A stretch of 64,000 nt of DNA from Sycon ciliatum (Eukaryota > Porifera > Calcarea > Leucosolenida > Sycettidae), in NCBI RefSeq assembly GCF_964019385.1, contig NC_088655.1:7092633-7156632 (forward strand), given 5' to 3'. Below are positions 10,221 through 20,413 of this stretch, in pieces. The position numbers were made by a program, and so were the translations under genes. The notes below the pieces were generated by a model. That model saw only the letters and a program-made list of their open reading frames with translations. It made no database searches and had not been told where the DNA came from. How positions within the stretch are numbered: position 1 is the first letter of the stretch; each line of letters starts with the position of its first letter.

Positions 10221-10712
10221 TCAGCTACAATAGCTGCACGAGCAGGAGCAGCTGCTGAGCCAGCGCAGGAGGTAACAGCAAGTTTCACAGCACCTGCTGA
10301 ACCATAAGGTCACAACACATAAAACCACAAAAGAACACAAACCACAAGGACAGCAGGAACACTGCTGCCACTGTGCCAGCTTCGTCATACAGGTCAAATT
10401 CTCCATTGACGCCATGATCAAACCCTTGACTTGGCGGCGCTCCACATCTGTTTCCAGAATGTGAATGTCCATACCAAGTGACACAAACCAAAATAATGGA
10501 TATACGACGCCACGTGGAATTTTCGTCAATCTTACGATCACGAGCAACAGCCCCAAGAACAACCATACCTTCTTCTTGATATCCTTGAGATCTCGTAGAA
10601 GTCCGGTCATTCGCGGATCGGGCAGCGGAAAATCCATACTGCCCGTCCATTCGAACGACTGGGGCATCACAATGTCATAATCATCAATGTCTCTCTCGTT
10701 GACAGCACACAA
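10221..10712 (-). CDS. Gag-like N-terminal fragment of the LTR element
   Basis: It begins about 10 bp beyond the primer-binding site with MCAVNERDIDDYDIVMPQSF and contains PDPRMTGLLRDLKDIKKK. After about 50 residues the sequence turns hydrophobic and Cys-rich, suggesting that only the first part is coding; AAG/GTATGG at about 10573 could be a donor. No capsid or zinc-knuckle motif is visible. The position after LTR and primer site is the main reason to call it gag. Confidence 0.4.
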   Translation of the reverse strand: MCAVNERDIDDYDIVMPQSFEWTGSMDFPLPDPRMTGLLRDLKDIKKKVWLFLGLLLVIVRLTKIPRGVVYPLFWFVSLGMDIHILETDVERRQVKGLIMASMENLTCMTKLAQWQQCSCCPCGLCSFVVLCVVTLWFSRCCETCCYLLRWLSSCSCSCSYCS

Positions 10713-10720
10713 GGTGTCGG

Positions 10721-10738
10721 ATCCTGTTCACTGCGCCA
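10721..10738 (-). other. Primer-binding site of the LTR element
   Basis: Two bases inside the LTR, the minus strand reads TGGCGCAGTGAACAGGAT. This is a typical tRNA-primed minus-strand start for Ty3/Gypsy or BEL elements. The tRNA is not identified. Confidence 0.65.
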
Positions 10739-10740
10739 AA

Positions 10741-11393
10741 TGTCGTATCCGGACGGCCCGGGGTTAGACCCCAAGGCTGCGGTCGTCGACATGAACTAAC
10801 TTACTTACTAAACCTTCCCATCACAAGGCCGTGCAGTGGCGGCCACTTGGAGAGAGTCCACCAACAGAATTACTCTTACGCGCGCACGCACATATACCTA
10901 GACATACTCTTACACACACACTCAGGCATATACAGACACGTACACTCACACCAGCGTTCAGGTTGACTCAAATCTTCAAAGGAGCTAACTTGGTTCAAGA
11001 GACGATAATTATTGAGAGCACAAGGCAAGAGAGACGAAAGCCGAAGCTTCCGCCTGAAGGCGGAAGGCAAGAGGAGAGAGAAAAGGAAGGTGATGGCAAT
11101 AGTATCTAGTTGCGGCCATGGAAGTCCATGGCCACGAGATTGCTGGTCCCGCATGCAATAGCGTATCGAACCGTTGTAAATATCTGCACGAACTGTTGCA
11201 TAAAGAGCGGGAGCCATGTGGGGAAATAACAGCGTATACCAAATAAGGAAGGCCCCAGGCCTTGTGTGAAGATATAAAATAAAGACGATTATGAACCCGT
11301 TTACGGGAGATAGATAAATAATTAGACACCTAAATAAGGCATACTTGTCCCGTAGAGGCCTAAAAGGCACGTGTCAATAGTATGGATACGACA
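10741..11393 (-). repeat. 5' LTR, 653 bp
   Basis: Starts TG and ends CA on the minus strand (TGTCGTATCC ... GGATACGACA). It matches the LTR at 31463-32189 over most of its length, including the palindromic block CCGCCTGAAGGCGG. Confidence 0.85.
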
Positions 11394-11397
11394 TTTA

Positions 11398-13016
11398 CAT
11401 ACAGAGTAAGAGATGGGGCCTGACGGCAGCCAGTGGGAAGAGCATTCCATTTGTCTGCCGCCAGGAAAGAAATAGAACGCATGCCATATTGCGTAGAAAC
11501 AGGCGGAAGAACTAATGAACGCTGTGTCTGGCCGCGCGTGCGTGCCTAGTGTCCAAGCACAGCAGCCCTAAGCTGGAACAAGGATTGGAGAAGGGGACTA
11601 GCGAGATGTGGGGTCAAGCCGCGGTACACGAAAACATAGAGTTTAAGATTGATGTGCTGTTCAAAATAATAGAGAAGATATTTGCGGAGAACGATTTCAG
11701 TAGACATCATACGGTCAAACCCAAAAACCTTCTTCATTGCTATTTGACTGACCGTCACGATCTTGTTGAACAGGGTGGCGCTGAGACAGTGCAGATAAGC
11801 GTTACTGGCCTAGTCGAGAGTCGATTGCACAATGGATAAATAGAACGTCCTCTTCGCTTCAGGTGTTAGGTTTTTTCGGCCATGTCGAAGGCGGCAATCT
11901 TGCCGAACACCGCACCGCAGACCTTCTCGACTTGCGGCTGGAAGGTGAGATGCTCGTCGATGAGTAGTCCGAGATACTTCACGGTGGCTGCAGGGGTGAG
12001 GGGCTTGCCTTTGCAAACTAGGGGGATTGGTAGATGAGGCACAGGTTGGCGTGGGCGCCGAAGACCAGGAACTGCTTCTTGTCAGGGTTCATGAGAAGTC
12101 CTTTGTCATCTAGGTAGATCTCCAGAGCGCTAAGGTCATCTTGAAGCTTTCGCAGCATGACAGAGAGGTCCGTTCCAATGATGAAAAAGGCGATGTCGTC
12201 GGCATAGAGCTGAGGACTACTGTTCCGAACAATCTATGGAACCTTGCAGATGTAGACGCAAAAGAGGAGGGGGCCAAGGACGGACCAGTGCGGAACTCCC
12301 CTGGTGCAGGGCACAGTCCCACCTTGCTCCCCATTGACCATTACTTGTTGACTTCGGGAGGACAGATACATGTACAATAGTCCGCGAACCACTTCAGCAC
12401 CGAGCCGCCTAGGCTGACGTCAGCCAGCTCGTTGACCAGTTGCTGATGCTGTACACGGTCGAAAGCCTTGCTCATATCTGCGAATAGTATCGCGCATCGC
12501 TGGCCAGTGTCCAGTGCCCTTGTCCACCTATCTATGGAAACAGCGAGGGCATCTTCGCAACTGTGATTTGGACGGTACGCAAACTGCTCCAGTGGCAAGG
12601 CAGACAGCTCTGGGTGGTCACGGAAGAATTCAGTAATCTGCCGGTGGACAACCTTCTCCAATATCTTGGAGGCAACGGACAGCAGAGATATTGGCCGGCA
12701 GTTGGTGGCTGCAAGTTTGTCTCCAGACTTGAAGAGTGGGCACACGTGTGCATGCTTGTAAGAGGCTGGAAAAACGCCAGAAAGTAGGGACTGATTGATT
12801 ATGGATGTTAGTGAGGCCGTGATAGTTGCTTTGCATGACTTTAAGATGCAGGGAGGAATACCATCCGAACCCGCGGCCTTGTGGGAGTTGAGAGTAGTCA
12901 GTAGAGCCTCAACTGTTTCAGTGTTGACCAAGGTGAAGTCAGTCAGGGTGCTAGGTGCTGTCGGATTCCTGTCGGCCGGTATCTGCAACACTTCTGGCCT
13001 GGCTGAGTCGTGACAA
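11398..13016 (-). pseudogene. CR1/Jockey-like LINE reverse transcriptase, frameshifted and 5' truncated
   Basis: The best segment (12341-12991) carries RT fingers and palm: GSDGIPPCILK, ATNCRPISLLSVASKILEK, and motif A in AILFADMSKAFDRVQH. After a frameshift near 12340 the minus strand reads GSVLGPLLFC (motif B) and LYADDIAF (motif C, about 12190-12215), then frameshifts again. The C-terminal region at 11546-11758 (KKVFGFDRM, LEQ/FEQHINLKLY) and the SFLAADKWNALP box near 11450 are typical CR1-like tails. The 5' end breaks near 13016 against another repeat. The endonuclease is absent. The last ~25 codons were pushed to 9532-9652 by the LTR insertion. Confidence 0.85.
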
Positions 13017-13480
13017 CATCACAACGGATACAAACTTACAGAGACCTGGGAAATTTTTGACTGCATTTTTGAGTTTATCGGCAAGGCAGAGATGAAATTT
13101 GAAAATGTTTTCTGGTGAATCTCTGGGGAATAGCCTTCTCTAGCTTCCTATAGTTTTAGTTTTACCTTTGGACAAAATTTGAAAACGTTTTATGAAAGGT
13201 TCGTGTTATTTTTTCACGGACCTTTCAGAAAAACATTTCAAATTTTGTCCAAAAGTAAAACTAAAACCATAGGAGGCTAGAGAAGGCTCTTCTCCAGAGA
13301 TTCACCAGAAAACATTTTCATATTTCATGTCCACCTTGCCGATAAACTCGAAAATGCAGTCAAAATGTCATCAAAATGACCCCTAAAAAGTTGTACCGCC
13401 CCAGCCACCTTAACACCAGATAGCAATGTGAGTCAGTGTCAATCTGTCGCCTTAAGTGCACCTGAAAGCAGGATTTTAGC
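13017..13480. repeat. Fragment of the hammerhead retroelement family, split by a foldback
   Basis: CATCACAACGGATACAAACT before the foldback and CACCAGATAGCA...GAGTCAGTGTC after it both match the element at 16057-16599 (positions about 16310-16340 and 16375-16405). The ribozyme part is not included. Confidence 0.6.
13055..13364. mobile_element. Foldback element, ~150-bp inverted arms
   Basis: Arms 13055-13205 and 13208-13364 are near-perfect inverted copies with almost no spacer (TTTGACTGCATTTTTGAG against its complement). No ORF. It interrupts the repeat fragment at 13017-13480. Confidence 0.85.
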
Positions 13481-13560
13481 GCTCACACACGACCCCTTAT
13501 AAGTTTAGCACGGCACGCATCTAAAACAGTTTTCACACCAACAGTGAGAGCTAGCCTAAC

Positions 13561-13699
13561 CGTACATGTAGATCTCTCACTACAGTACAACTCATCAACC
13601 ACGTACATGTAGATCTCTCACTACAGTACAACTCATCAACCACGTACTTGTAGATCTCTCACTACAGTACAACTCATCAACCACGTACATGTAGATCTC
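13561..13699. repeat. 41-bp satellite, left part (~3.4 units)
   Basis: Same unit as at 16643-17584 (ACATGTAGATCTCTCACTAC, then AGTACAACTCATCAACCACGT). It breaks off after GTAGATCTC, where the R2-like element begins. Confidence 0.95.
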
Positions 13700-15903
13700 A
13701 GTCGATCAAGAGTGCAGCGCTCGGTACGCAAGGTGCTGCGGGGCCGAGTGGTGTTGACGCCGAGAACTGGAGGCATTTTTGCGCTAGTTTCTCTGACGCC
13801 TCCCACGGCCTTTGCGATGCACTAGCATCGTGTGCAAGGCGTTTAGCCTCCACGTACGTGCACCCAGCATCTTTGTCGGCTTTCACTGCGTGCAGATTGA
13901 TAGCGTTGGACAAGCAACCCGGTGTCCGGCCGATTGGAATAGGTGAGGTCGCTCGACGCATTATAAGCAAGGCCATCCTCTCCGTCGTAGGCCAAGCCGT
14001 TCAGGAGGCGGTTGGGTGTATACAGCTATGCGCTGGCCAGGATTGCGGTATAGAGGCGGGAATACATGCGATGCAGCAGGCCTTTGAGCTGGATGACACC
14101 GAAGGAATTCTGATGGCGGATGCAAGTAATGCGTTCAACAGACTAAATCGACAGACTTGCTTAAGAAATGTTCGGCACTTGTGTCCATCACTTGCTACCG
14201 TTCTAATTAATACCTACCGTGATCCAGCTCATCTCTACGTGGACGGTGAAAGTATCCTGTCGCAAGAAGGGACAACACAGGGTGATCCCCTTGCAATGTA
14301 CATGTACGCGTTGGGAATAATGCCCTTGATACGTTTGGCGGATGAGGCGGGTGCGGTGCAGTCATGGTTCGCGGACGATTCATCCGCTGCTGCTCGTCTT
14401 CGCAGACTCCGTCTATGGTGGAACATAATGGACAAGAGAGGACCGGCATATGGATATTACGTAAACCCAAAGAAATCGGTCCTTGTCGTCAAGGAATGGT
14501 GTTACCAGGAGGCGACTGAATTGTTTCGAGACACTGGTGTAATGATAACGGACGAGGGATCACGATATCTTGGCGCAGCAATCGGAAGGGACAGCTTTCT
14601 TCAAAGCTATATCAAAACAAAGGTGGACGAATGGATGGGGGAACTGAAGAAGCTAGCAGTATTTGCACAAACCCAGCCGCAGGCTGCGTATTCTGCGTAT
14701 GTGACGGGCCTCAGGGGTAGATGGGCGTTCCTCTGTCGTACCATGAAGGTACCCGAACCCATGTTCCAACCGCTGGAGGACATTGTGAAGTCTGAACTGA
14801 TTCCCGCCTTAACTTGCCGTGCACCCCCAGGCGACACCCTCCGACGGCTTATGGCTTTGCCGTGTCGTCTGGGTGGGCTCGGTTTGATTAATCCTGTGTC
14901 CCTATGCCAACAATACGACTCGTCGGTTCGGATGACCAACCCTTTGTCTCGGAGAATCTTGTCAGGGGATGACTCCATCGGTGACTCGGTAGTGTTAATC
15001 AGATCGGCCAAGAGAGACGCCAAGGCATCTTCTCGACGTCATCAGAAACTGGAATTCGACGCGATATCGGGCAGTGCGTCGGAGTCGCTACGACATGTCA
15101 TAGACGTCGCGAAGGAGAAAGGGTCGTCGAGCTGGCTGACGTGCCGTCCACTTAAGAAATATCATTTTAATTTAACAAAGGGAGAGTTTTGGGACGGACT
15201 CTGCCTCCGTTACGGATGGACACCGGCCAGGGTACCGTCACACTGCTCTTGCGGCCAAGAGGCAACTGTCGCGCATTCCCTGTCGTGCCCCTATGGAGGG
15301 TTTCCCTCCATTAGACACAATGGTATTCGGGACGTCACGGCCCGGCTGCTGGACGAGGTGTGCACCAGTGTGTCCATCGAGCCCTTGCTGCAACCGCTGA
15401 CGGGGGAGCGTCTTCGCTACCGGACCGCAAATGTGGAAGACCGTGCCCGGTTGGATGTCGCTGCCAATGGTTTGTGGGGCAGTCGTTTTGAGCGTACACT
15501 TATTGATATACGGGTTTTTAATCCTCACTCACGCTCAAATCGATCTGCACCACATACTATTGTGTATCAGCGACATGAAAAAGAAAAGAGAAGGCACTAT
15601 GAGGAGCGGGTGAGGCAGGTTGAGCAAGCCTCCTTTGTTCCGGCGGTCATGTCAGCCAGTGGCGGAATGGGTCCAGCATCAACAGCACTGTACAAACGAA
15701 TTGCTCATCTGTTGGCGGAGAAGAGGGGTGAGCATTACTCTCATGTTATGGCATTTGTTAGATGCAGGATTTCCTTCAGCCTTCTGAAATCCTGTATCAT
15801 GTGCATTCGCGGTTGTAGGCGTTTAAATTTTGGTTTGAAATTTGCACCCTCCTGCGGAGCCCACGCTGCTTTGGCAGTGGCGGAGGCTCGCTTGCCGACG
15901 TAA
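13700..15903 (+). CDS. R2-like non-LTR reverse transcriptase with C-terminal zinc motif and PD-(D/E)XK-like nuclease, 5' truncated
   Basis: The frame is open from the satellite junction, with no native start; the first obvious RT residues are GPSGVDAENW. RT signatures: LDKQPGVRPIGIGEVARR (motif 1-2), ILMADASNAFNRL (motif A, Asp near 14119), GTTQGDPLAMYMYAL (motif B), SWFADDSS (motif C, 14365-14385), and a YLGAAIG thumb. About 290 residues later comes CSC...H-x4-C (15244-15290), then RLDVAANGLW and RTLIDIRVFNP, resembling the restriction-like endonuclease of R2/R4-type elements. It ends with a Cys motif (CIMCIRGC). No stop interrupts about 735 codons. The N-terminal zinc-finger/Myb part that positions R2 on its target is missing. 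The exact clade is uncertain; similar RTs are common in sponges and cnidarians. Confidence 0.8.
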
Positions 15904-16056
15904 CCGTCGGAGATCATCATGAACAATGGACTGACTAATTATTCACTTGTCCTGTCTTTATAAATAACATGTTATTGCATATGTTCTTGGTTTAGTTTTT
16001 GGCCTTTTTCGTGCTTTGGAGTTGATAACATTGTCCTCACTAATTTAGTATCTGTG

Positions 16057-16599
16057 AGAAAAGGGTTTGCTCCCCACACCGGAGCTCGCGCTATTCCGCC
16101 GACTTTACTTGACACTTGACTGACTCACGACTGCCATCCAGAGCACACGAGAAGTCCATCGAACCTTCGACTCGGCAAACCTGCAAGAAAGCACCACTCC
16201 CTGCTCAATACACAGTGTTTCGGGGAATTCACCCCTCATCAGTTGAGCTTGAGTAGGCTGAGGAAGATTGTGCCTGAGGAGCACCACTTATATAGTGCTC
16301 TCCAGGCACGACCATCACGAGGGATACAAACTTACAGAGACGCTCCGTTTTCAGCGCGACAAACACCTCGTGAGCACCAGATAGCAGGGTGAGTCAGTGT
16401 CGCTCCTGGACGGTGAGACAGACGTCGAGGACCCTCGGTCATTCGTTTGCCGAGTCGAAGGTTCGATGGACTTCTCGTGTGCTCTGGATGGCAGTCGTGA
16501 GTCAGTCAAGTGTCAAGTAAAGTCGGCGGAATAGCGCGAGCTCCGGTGTGGGGAGCAAACTCTTTTCTTACTAATCATCGCCGAGGTCGCAACCACTAC
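16057..16599 (-). mobile_element. Hammerhead-bearing retroelement (Penelope/retrozyme-like), 12-bp TSD
   Basis: Flanked by the exact direct repeat TTAGTATCTGTG (16045-16056 and 16600-16611), so it inserted as a unit into the 3' region of the R2-like element. The ends (16057-16185 and 16440-16599) are inverted copies of each other. The middle holds a complete hammerhead on the minus strand. There is no ORF, so it is non-autonomous. A shorter relative with its own 13-bp duplication is at 24470-24853. Confidence 0.85.
16203..16248 (-). ncRNA. Type I hammerhead ribozyme, complete core
   Basis: Minus strand: stem I GCTCAA (16248-16243) with TTGAGC (16208-16203); CTGATGA (16242-16236); stem II GGGG/CCCC with a TGAATT loop; GAA (16221-16219); stem III ACA/TGT around CTG within ACACTGTGT; cleavage predicted after A (position 16209). 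All conserved core bases are present and stem I is perfect over 6 bp. Confidence 0.88.
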
Positions 16600-16617
16600 T
16601 TAGTATCTGTGCACACG

Positions 16618-16642
16618 AAAAAAAAAAAAAAAAAAAAAAAAA
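16618..16642 (+). other. Poly(A) tail of the R2-like element insertion
   Basis: About 25 A residues end the inserted sequence directly before the satellite resumes, consistent with target-primed reverse transcription of a polyadenylated or A-tailed RNA. Confidence 0.8.
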
Positions 16643-17584
16643 ACATGTAGATCTCTCACTACAGTACAACTCATCAACCACGTACATGTAGATCTCTCAC
16701 TACAGTACAACTCATCAACCACGTACATGTAGATCTCTCACTACAGTACAACTCATCAACCACGTACATGTAGATCTCTCACTACAGTACAACTCATCAA
16801 CCACGTACACGTAGATCTCTCACTACAGTACAACTCATCAACCACGTACATGTAGATCTCTCACTACAGTACAACTCATCAACCACGTACATGTAGATCT
16901 CTCACTACAGTACAACTCATCAACTACGTACATGTAGATCTCTCACTACAGTACAACTCATCAACCACGTACACGTAGATCTCTCACTACAGTACAACTC
17001 ATCAACCACGTACATGTAGATCTCTCACTACAGTACAACTCATCAACCACGTACATGTAGATCTCTCACTACAGTACAACTCATCAACCACGTACTTGTA
17101 GATCTCTCACTACAGTACAACTCATCAACCACGTACATGTAGATCTCTCACTACAGTACAACTCATCAACCACGTACATGTAGATCTCTCACTACAGTAC
17201 AACTCATCAACCACGTACTTGTAGATCTCTCACTACAGTACAACTCATCAACCACGTACATGTAGATCTCTCACTACAGTACAACTCATCAACCACGTAC
17301 ACGTAGATCTCTCACTACAGTACAACTCATCAACCACGTACATGTAGATCTCTCACTACAGTACAACTCATCAACCACGTACATGTAGATCTCTCACTAC
17401 AGTACAACTCATCAACCACGTACATGTAGATCTCTCACTACAGTACAACTCATCAACCACGTACATGTAGATCTCTCACTACAGTACAACTCATCAACCA
17501 CGTACATGTAGATCTCTCACTACAGTACAACTCATCAACCACGTACATGTAGATCTCTCACTACAGTACAACTCATCAACCACG
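16643..17584. repeat. 41-bp satellite, ~23 units
   Basis: Highly homogeneous tandem units with occasional ACATG/ACACG/ACTTG variants. The array restarts at ACATGTAGATCTC, the same 13 bases that end the left part at 13687-13699, giving a target-site duplication around the R2-like insertion. Confidence 0.97.
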
Positions 17585-17962
17585 CACACGTACACGTACA
17601 TGTACATGTACATGCAGATAGCTACTAGTACTCACAACTTACACTGCTTTTTTTCTTTCTTTTTTTTCTGGCCTCTTTTACGGGCAAAGTAACATAATGG
17701 TTTAAAATTAATAATAAATCATACACTGGAGAAGAAATCAGAAAAATGCATGTGTAAAATGAAGAATTTCAAACCCAAAAAAAACCCAAACTTCAAATCA
17801 TTTTTATATAATTAAAATAAACTCAATCAATAAACTCAACAAACTCAATTCAAAGAACTCTTCCTCTCCTCTCCTCCATGCGCTCTCACAGCCGACTCAC
17901 TGCTACCCTCAGTAGCCATTACACACACCAACAAGGAAGGGTTGCAGGTAGATACTGAAATT

Positions 17963-18006
17963 CCTCCTGACAGCTGTTTCGCCTTCATAAGGCTCATCAG
18001 AGAAGG
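17963..18006 (-). ncRNA. Type I hammerhead ribozyme, complete core
   Basis: Minus strand: stem I CCTTCT with AGGAGG (one G-U); CTGATGA; stem II GCCTT/AAGGC with ATG loop; GAAA; short palindromic stem III ACAGCTGT; H17 is C. All core bases are present. Confidence 0.85.
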
Positions 18007-18255
18007 TGATACTGAATAGGATGATATCAGGTGGAGATGGTCAGATTTATACTACAAAACATGGGCGCAAGATTACGGGCAAAATGTGAGAATGAAAAGT
18101 TACAATTCTCCAGCAACACAGTGCCACTGGTTCCAAGAAAATGGCAGGTGAGAAATCCAATCACAAGCTGCTAACATTAATTTTCTAACGGCTAGGTGAT
18201 AGTTTTGTAATATAAATCTGGCCATCTCCACCTGATATCATCCTATTCAATATCA

Positions 18256-18299
18256 CCTTCTCTGATGAGCTTTCTGAAGGCGAAACAGCTGTCAGGAGG
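18256..18299 (+). ncRNA. Type I hammerhead ribozyme, complete core
   Basis: Stem I CCTTCT (18256-18261) with AGGAGG (18294-18299); CTGATGA 18262-18268; stem II GCTTT/AAGGC with one wobble; GAAA 18282-18285; palindromic stem III; predicted cleavage after C18293. It is the inverted partner of the copy at 17963-18006. Confidence 0.83.
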
Positions 18300-18440
18300 A
18301 ATTTCAGTATCTACCTGCAACCCTTCCTTGTTGGTGTGTGTAATGGCTACTGAGGGTAGCAGTGAGTCGGCTGTGAGAGCACATGGAGGAGAGGAGACGA
18401 AGAGTTCTTTTAAAACATTTTATTGGCCGAATAGTACCAT

Positions 18441-18969
18441 TCACCATTTGAAATTGCTACTGTGCGCGAGTGGAGCGGTACTTCAGTGAGTGTGTCGATA
18501 ATGGAAGGAAGGGAGCAGTGTCGTTATCGTGGAAGCATGGTCTTCGTCCACAACTCAGCTGTGGGGGTAGACGAGCGAATTCCTCCTAGGACTCTCATTT
18601 CTGCTTTCACGACGCTCGGCCGGGTTGTCTCGACGTTCAACAGCAGCGAGCAACGGAGTCGCAAATGGGGACAGCGCGAGGTAGCGGTCGGTCCGGCCGC
18701 ATACGGTGCGCAGCAAGTTGGTGACGGCCAGCGGAGATGTGTTGCTCGGGAGTACGCCAGAGGGGACTCTGCGGGGACAGTCGACATGGTGCGTCTCTGC
18801 ATGCCTGCGCGGTTGGCTGGCGAGCTGCCCAAGTGTGAAGTACATGTAACTACAGTCCATTCATGCGTAGATCTACGTGTGTGCACTCTTTGTAACTAAC
18901 TTTTGCTGCACTGCACGCTTAGTACTCTACTCTACATGACTTTCTTTCACTTTGTTTGCTGGTTCGCCA
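18441..18969. other. Unassigned spacer between hammerhead elements
   Basis: Relatively GC-rich. ORFs of 100-145 codons exist on both strands (18462-18899 plus; 18524-18886 minus), but neither has a recognisable domain and they overlap each other. Nothing supported. Confidence 0.4.
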
Positions 18970-19445
18970 AAATGCTTTTAAAACTATCACCTAGCCGTTA
19001 GAAAATTAATACTGTTAGCAGCTTGTGATTGGATTTCTCACCTGCCATTTTCTTGGAACCCCTGGCACTGTGTTGCTGGAGAGGTTAGCAGCTTGTGATT
19101 GGATTTCTCACCTGCCATTTTCTTGGAACCCCTGCCACTGTGTTGCTGGAGAATTGTAACTTCTCATTCTCACACTTTGCCCGTAATCTTGCACCCATGT
19201 TTTGTAGTATAAATCTGACCATCTCCACCTGATATCATCCTATTCAATATCACCGTCTCTGATTAGCCTTATGAAGGCGAAACAGCTGTCAGGAGGAATT
19301 TCAGTATCTACCTGCAACCCTTCCTTGTTGGTGTGTGTAATGGCTACTGAGGCTAGCAGTGAATCGGCTGTGAGAGCGCATGGAGGAGAGGAAGAGTTCT
19401 TTACATTTTATTGGCCGAATAGTACCGTTCACCATTTGAAACTCA
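18970..19445 (+). mobile_element. Third copy of the hammerhead-bearing terminus, with an 80-bp internal duplication
   Basis: Shares CTATCACCTAGCCGTTAG... and the GGCGAAACAGCTGTCAGGAG block with 17850-18440. The segment GTTAGCAGCTTGTGATTGGA through GTGTTGCTGGAGA is present twice in tandem (about 19013-19083 and 19084-19153). The ribozyme in this copy is mutated. Confidence 0.75.
19253..19296 (+). ncRNA. Decayed hammerhead ribozyme (G8 to U)
   Basis: Same layout as at 18256-18299, but the core reads CTGATTA. The invariant G8, needed for catalysis, is U, and stem I has an extra mismatch. Predicted inactive. Confidence 0.75.
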
Positions 19446-19510
19446 ATTCAAGAGGAGAAAAAAAAATATATATATCCGCAGATTGAGTATATATATATAT
19501 ATATATATAT

Positions 19511-20393
19511 ATTTAAATAGAGACGTAGGCGAACAAAATTTGTATACACACAACAACAAGGTTGTCAGTTTCATAACACTAAAAGCTTTTCACCCATTTT
19601 CATCAGTAGATACATGGGAATGAGCAAGAACGAAAACGAAGCCAGAATTTATACTGGGGGTAGAGAATCAGCAAGAATATTCTTACGCGCCTCAAGTTCA
19701 CACTGCACTACCATAAGAATGTATGGAGCAGTGGAAAAATGCGGGAAACAACACATGAGGGGAATGCAGTACCAGAACAAACACGTGATAAAGTTGTCAG
19801 TCCGGTTGCAGCTTGAACAGCCGCAGCACCTTGATGTGCTTCTTTTGTCGACACAGCGATTCTCGGAAAGGATCAAGCAGCATATCCCAGACAAGCTGTA
19901 CAAGAAGCCGCCTGACAAACGTGTGGCAACAAGTGATAGCACCATCACAAAGCATTTGCAGGCGCAACCTGAATGCATCCCGCAAGAACGCAACAGCAGC
20001 TTCAGTGTCATCACACCAGCTCGGAACAGCGCGCACAGATTCACACTGGAGGCGCTGTACATTCGCAGTATGAGGCCAGAGCTGTGTCGACAAAAGAAGC
20101 ACATCAAGGTGCTGCGGCTGTTCAAGCTGCAACCGGACTGACAACTTTATCACGTGTTTGTTCTGGTACTGCATTCCCCTCATGTGTTGTTTCCCGCATT
20201 TTTCCACTGCTCCATACATTCTTATGGTAGTGCAGTGTGAACTTGAGGCGCGTAAGAATATTCTTGCTGATTCTCTACCCCCAGTATAAATTCTGGCTTC
20301 GTTTTCGTTCTTGCTCATTCCCATGTATCTACTGATGAAAATGGGTGAAAAGCTTTTAGTGTTATGAAACTGACAACCTTGTTGTTGTGTGTA
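19511..20393. mobile_element. MITE with ~310-bp inverted repeats
   Basis: Arms 19546-19858 and 20083-20393 are nearly identical inverted copies around a ~220-bp centre. The ORFs of 150-175 codons on both strands simply read through the arms and are mirror images of each other. Flanked by TA dinucleotide runs. A deleted relative is at 5355-5614. Confidence 0.85.
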
Positions 20394-20413
20394 TATATAT
20401 ATATATACTCAAT

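Larger units (their letters stand above)
9657..11393 (-). mobile_element. Internally deleted LTR retrotransposon nested in a LINE
   Basis: The element runs from TGTCGTATCC (9657) to GGATACGACA (11393) and is flanked by the 4-bp duplication TTTA (9653-9656 and 11394-11397). On the minus strand it has a 5' LTR (11393-10741), a primer-binding site, a gag-like start, non-coding internal sequence also found at 30430-31000, and then an abrupt junction near 9680 into the last ~25 bp of the LTR. Most of pol and the 3' LTR are therefore deleted. A related 3' half lies at 30430-32189 on the plus strand. Confidence 0.85.
17850..18440. mobile_element. Inverted pair of hammerhead-bearing Penelope-like termini
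   Basis: Arms of roughly 210 bp (17850-18060 and 18215-18440) are inverted copies, each carrying a hammerhead, with about 155 bp between them. The arms share AACCCTTCCTTGTTGGTGTG and TGGCTACTGAGG-type blocks. No ORF. A third related copy is at 18970-19445. Confidence 0.75.

Noticed and set aside
13561..17584. CRISPR-like regular array
   Set aside because: Units are contiguous 41-bp tandem repeats without unique spacers, in a eukaryotic setting.
19614..20324. Overlapping ORFs of ~160-175 codons on both strands
   Set aside because: They are mirror images created by the long inverted repeats of the MITE, with no domain.
20325..20400. CTGATGA ... GAAAC near the end of the long-TIR MITE, resembling a hammerhead
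   Set aside because: The intervening 27 bases do not form stem II and stem I barely pairs; the relative at 5.5 kb has CTGATAA.
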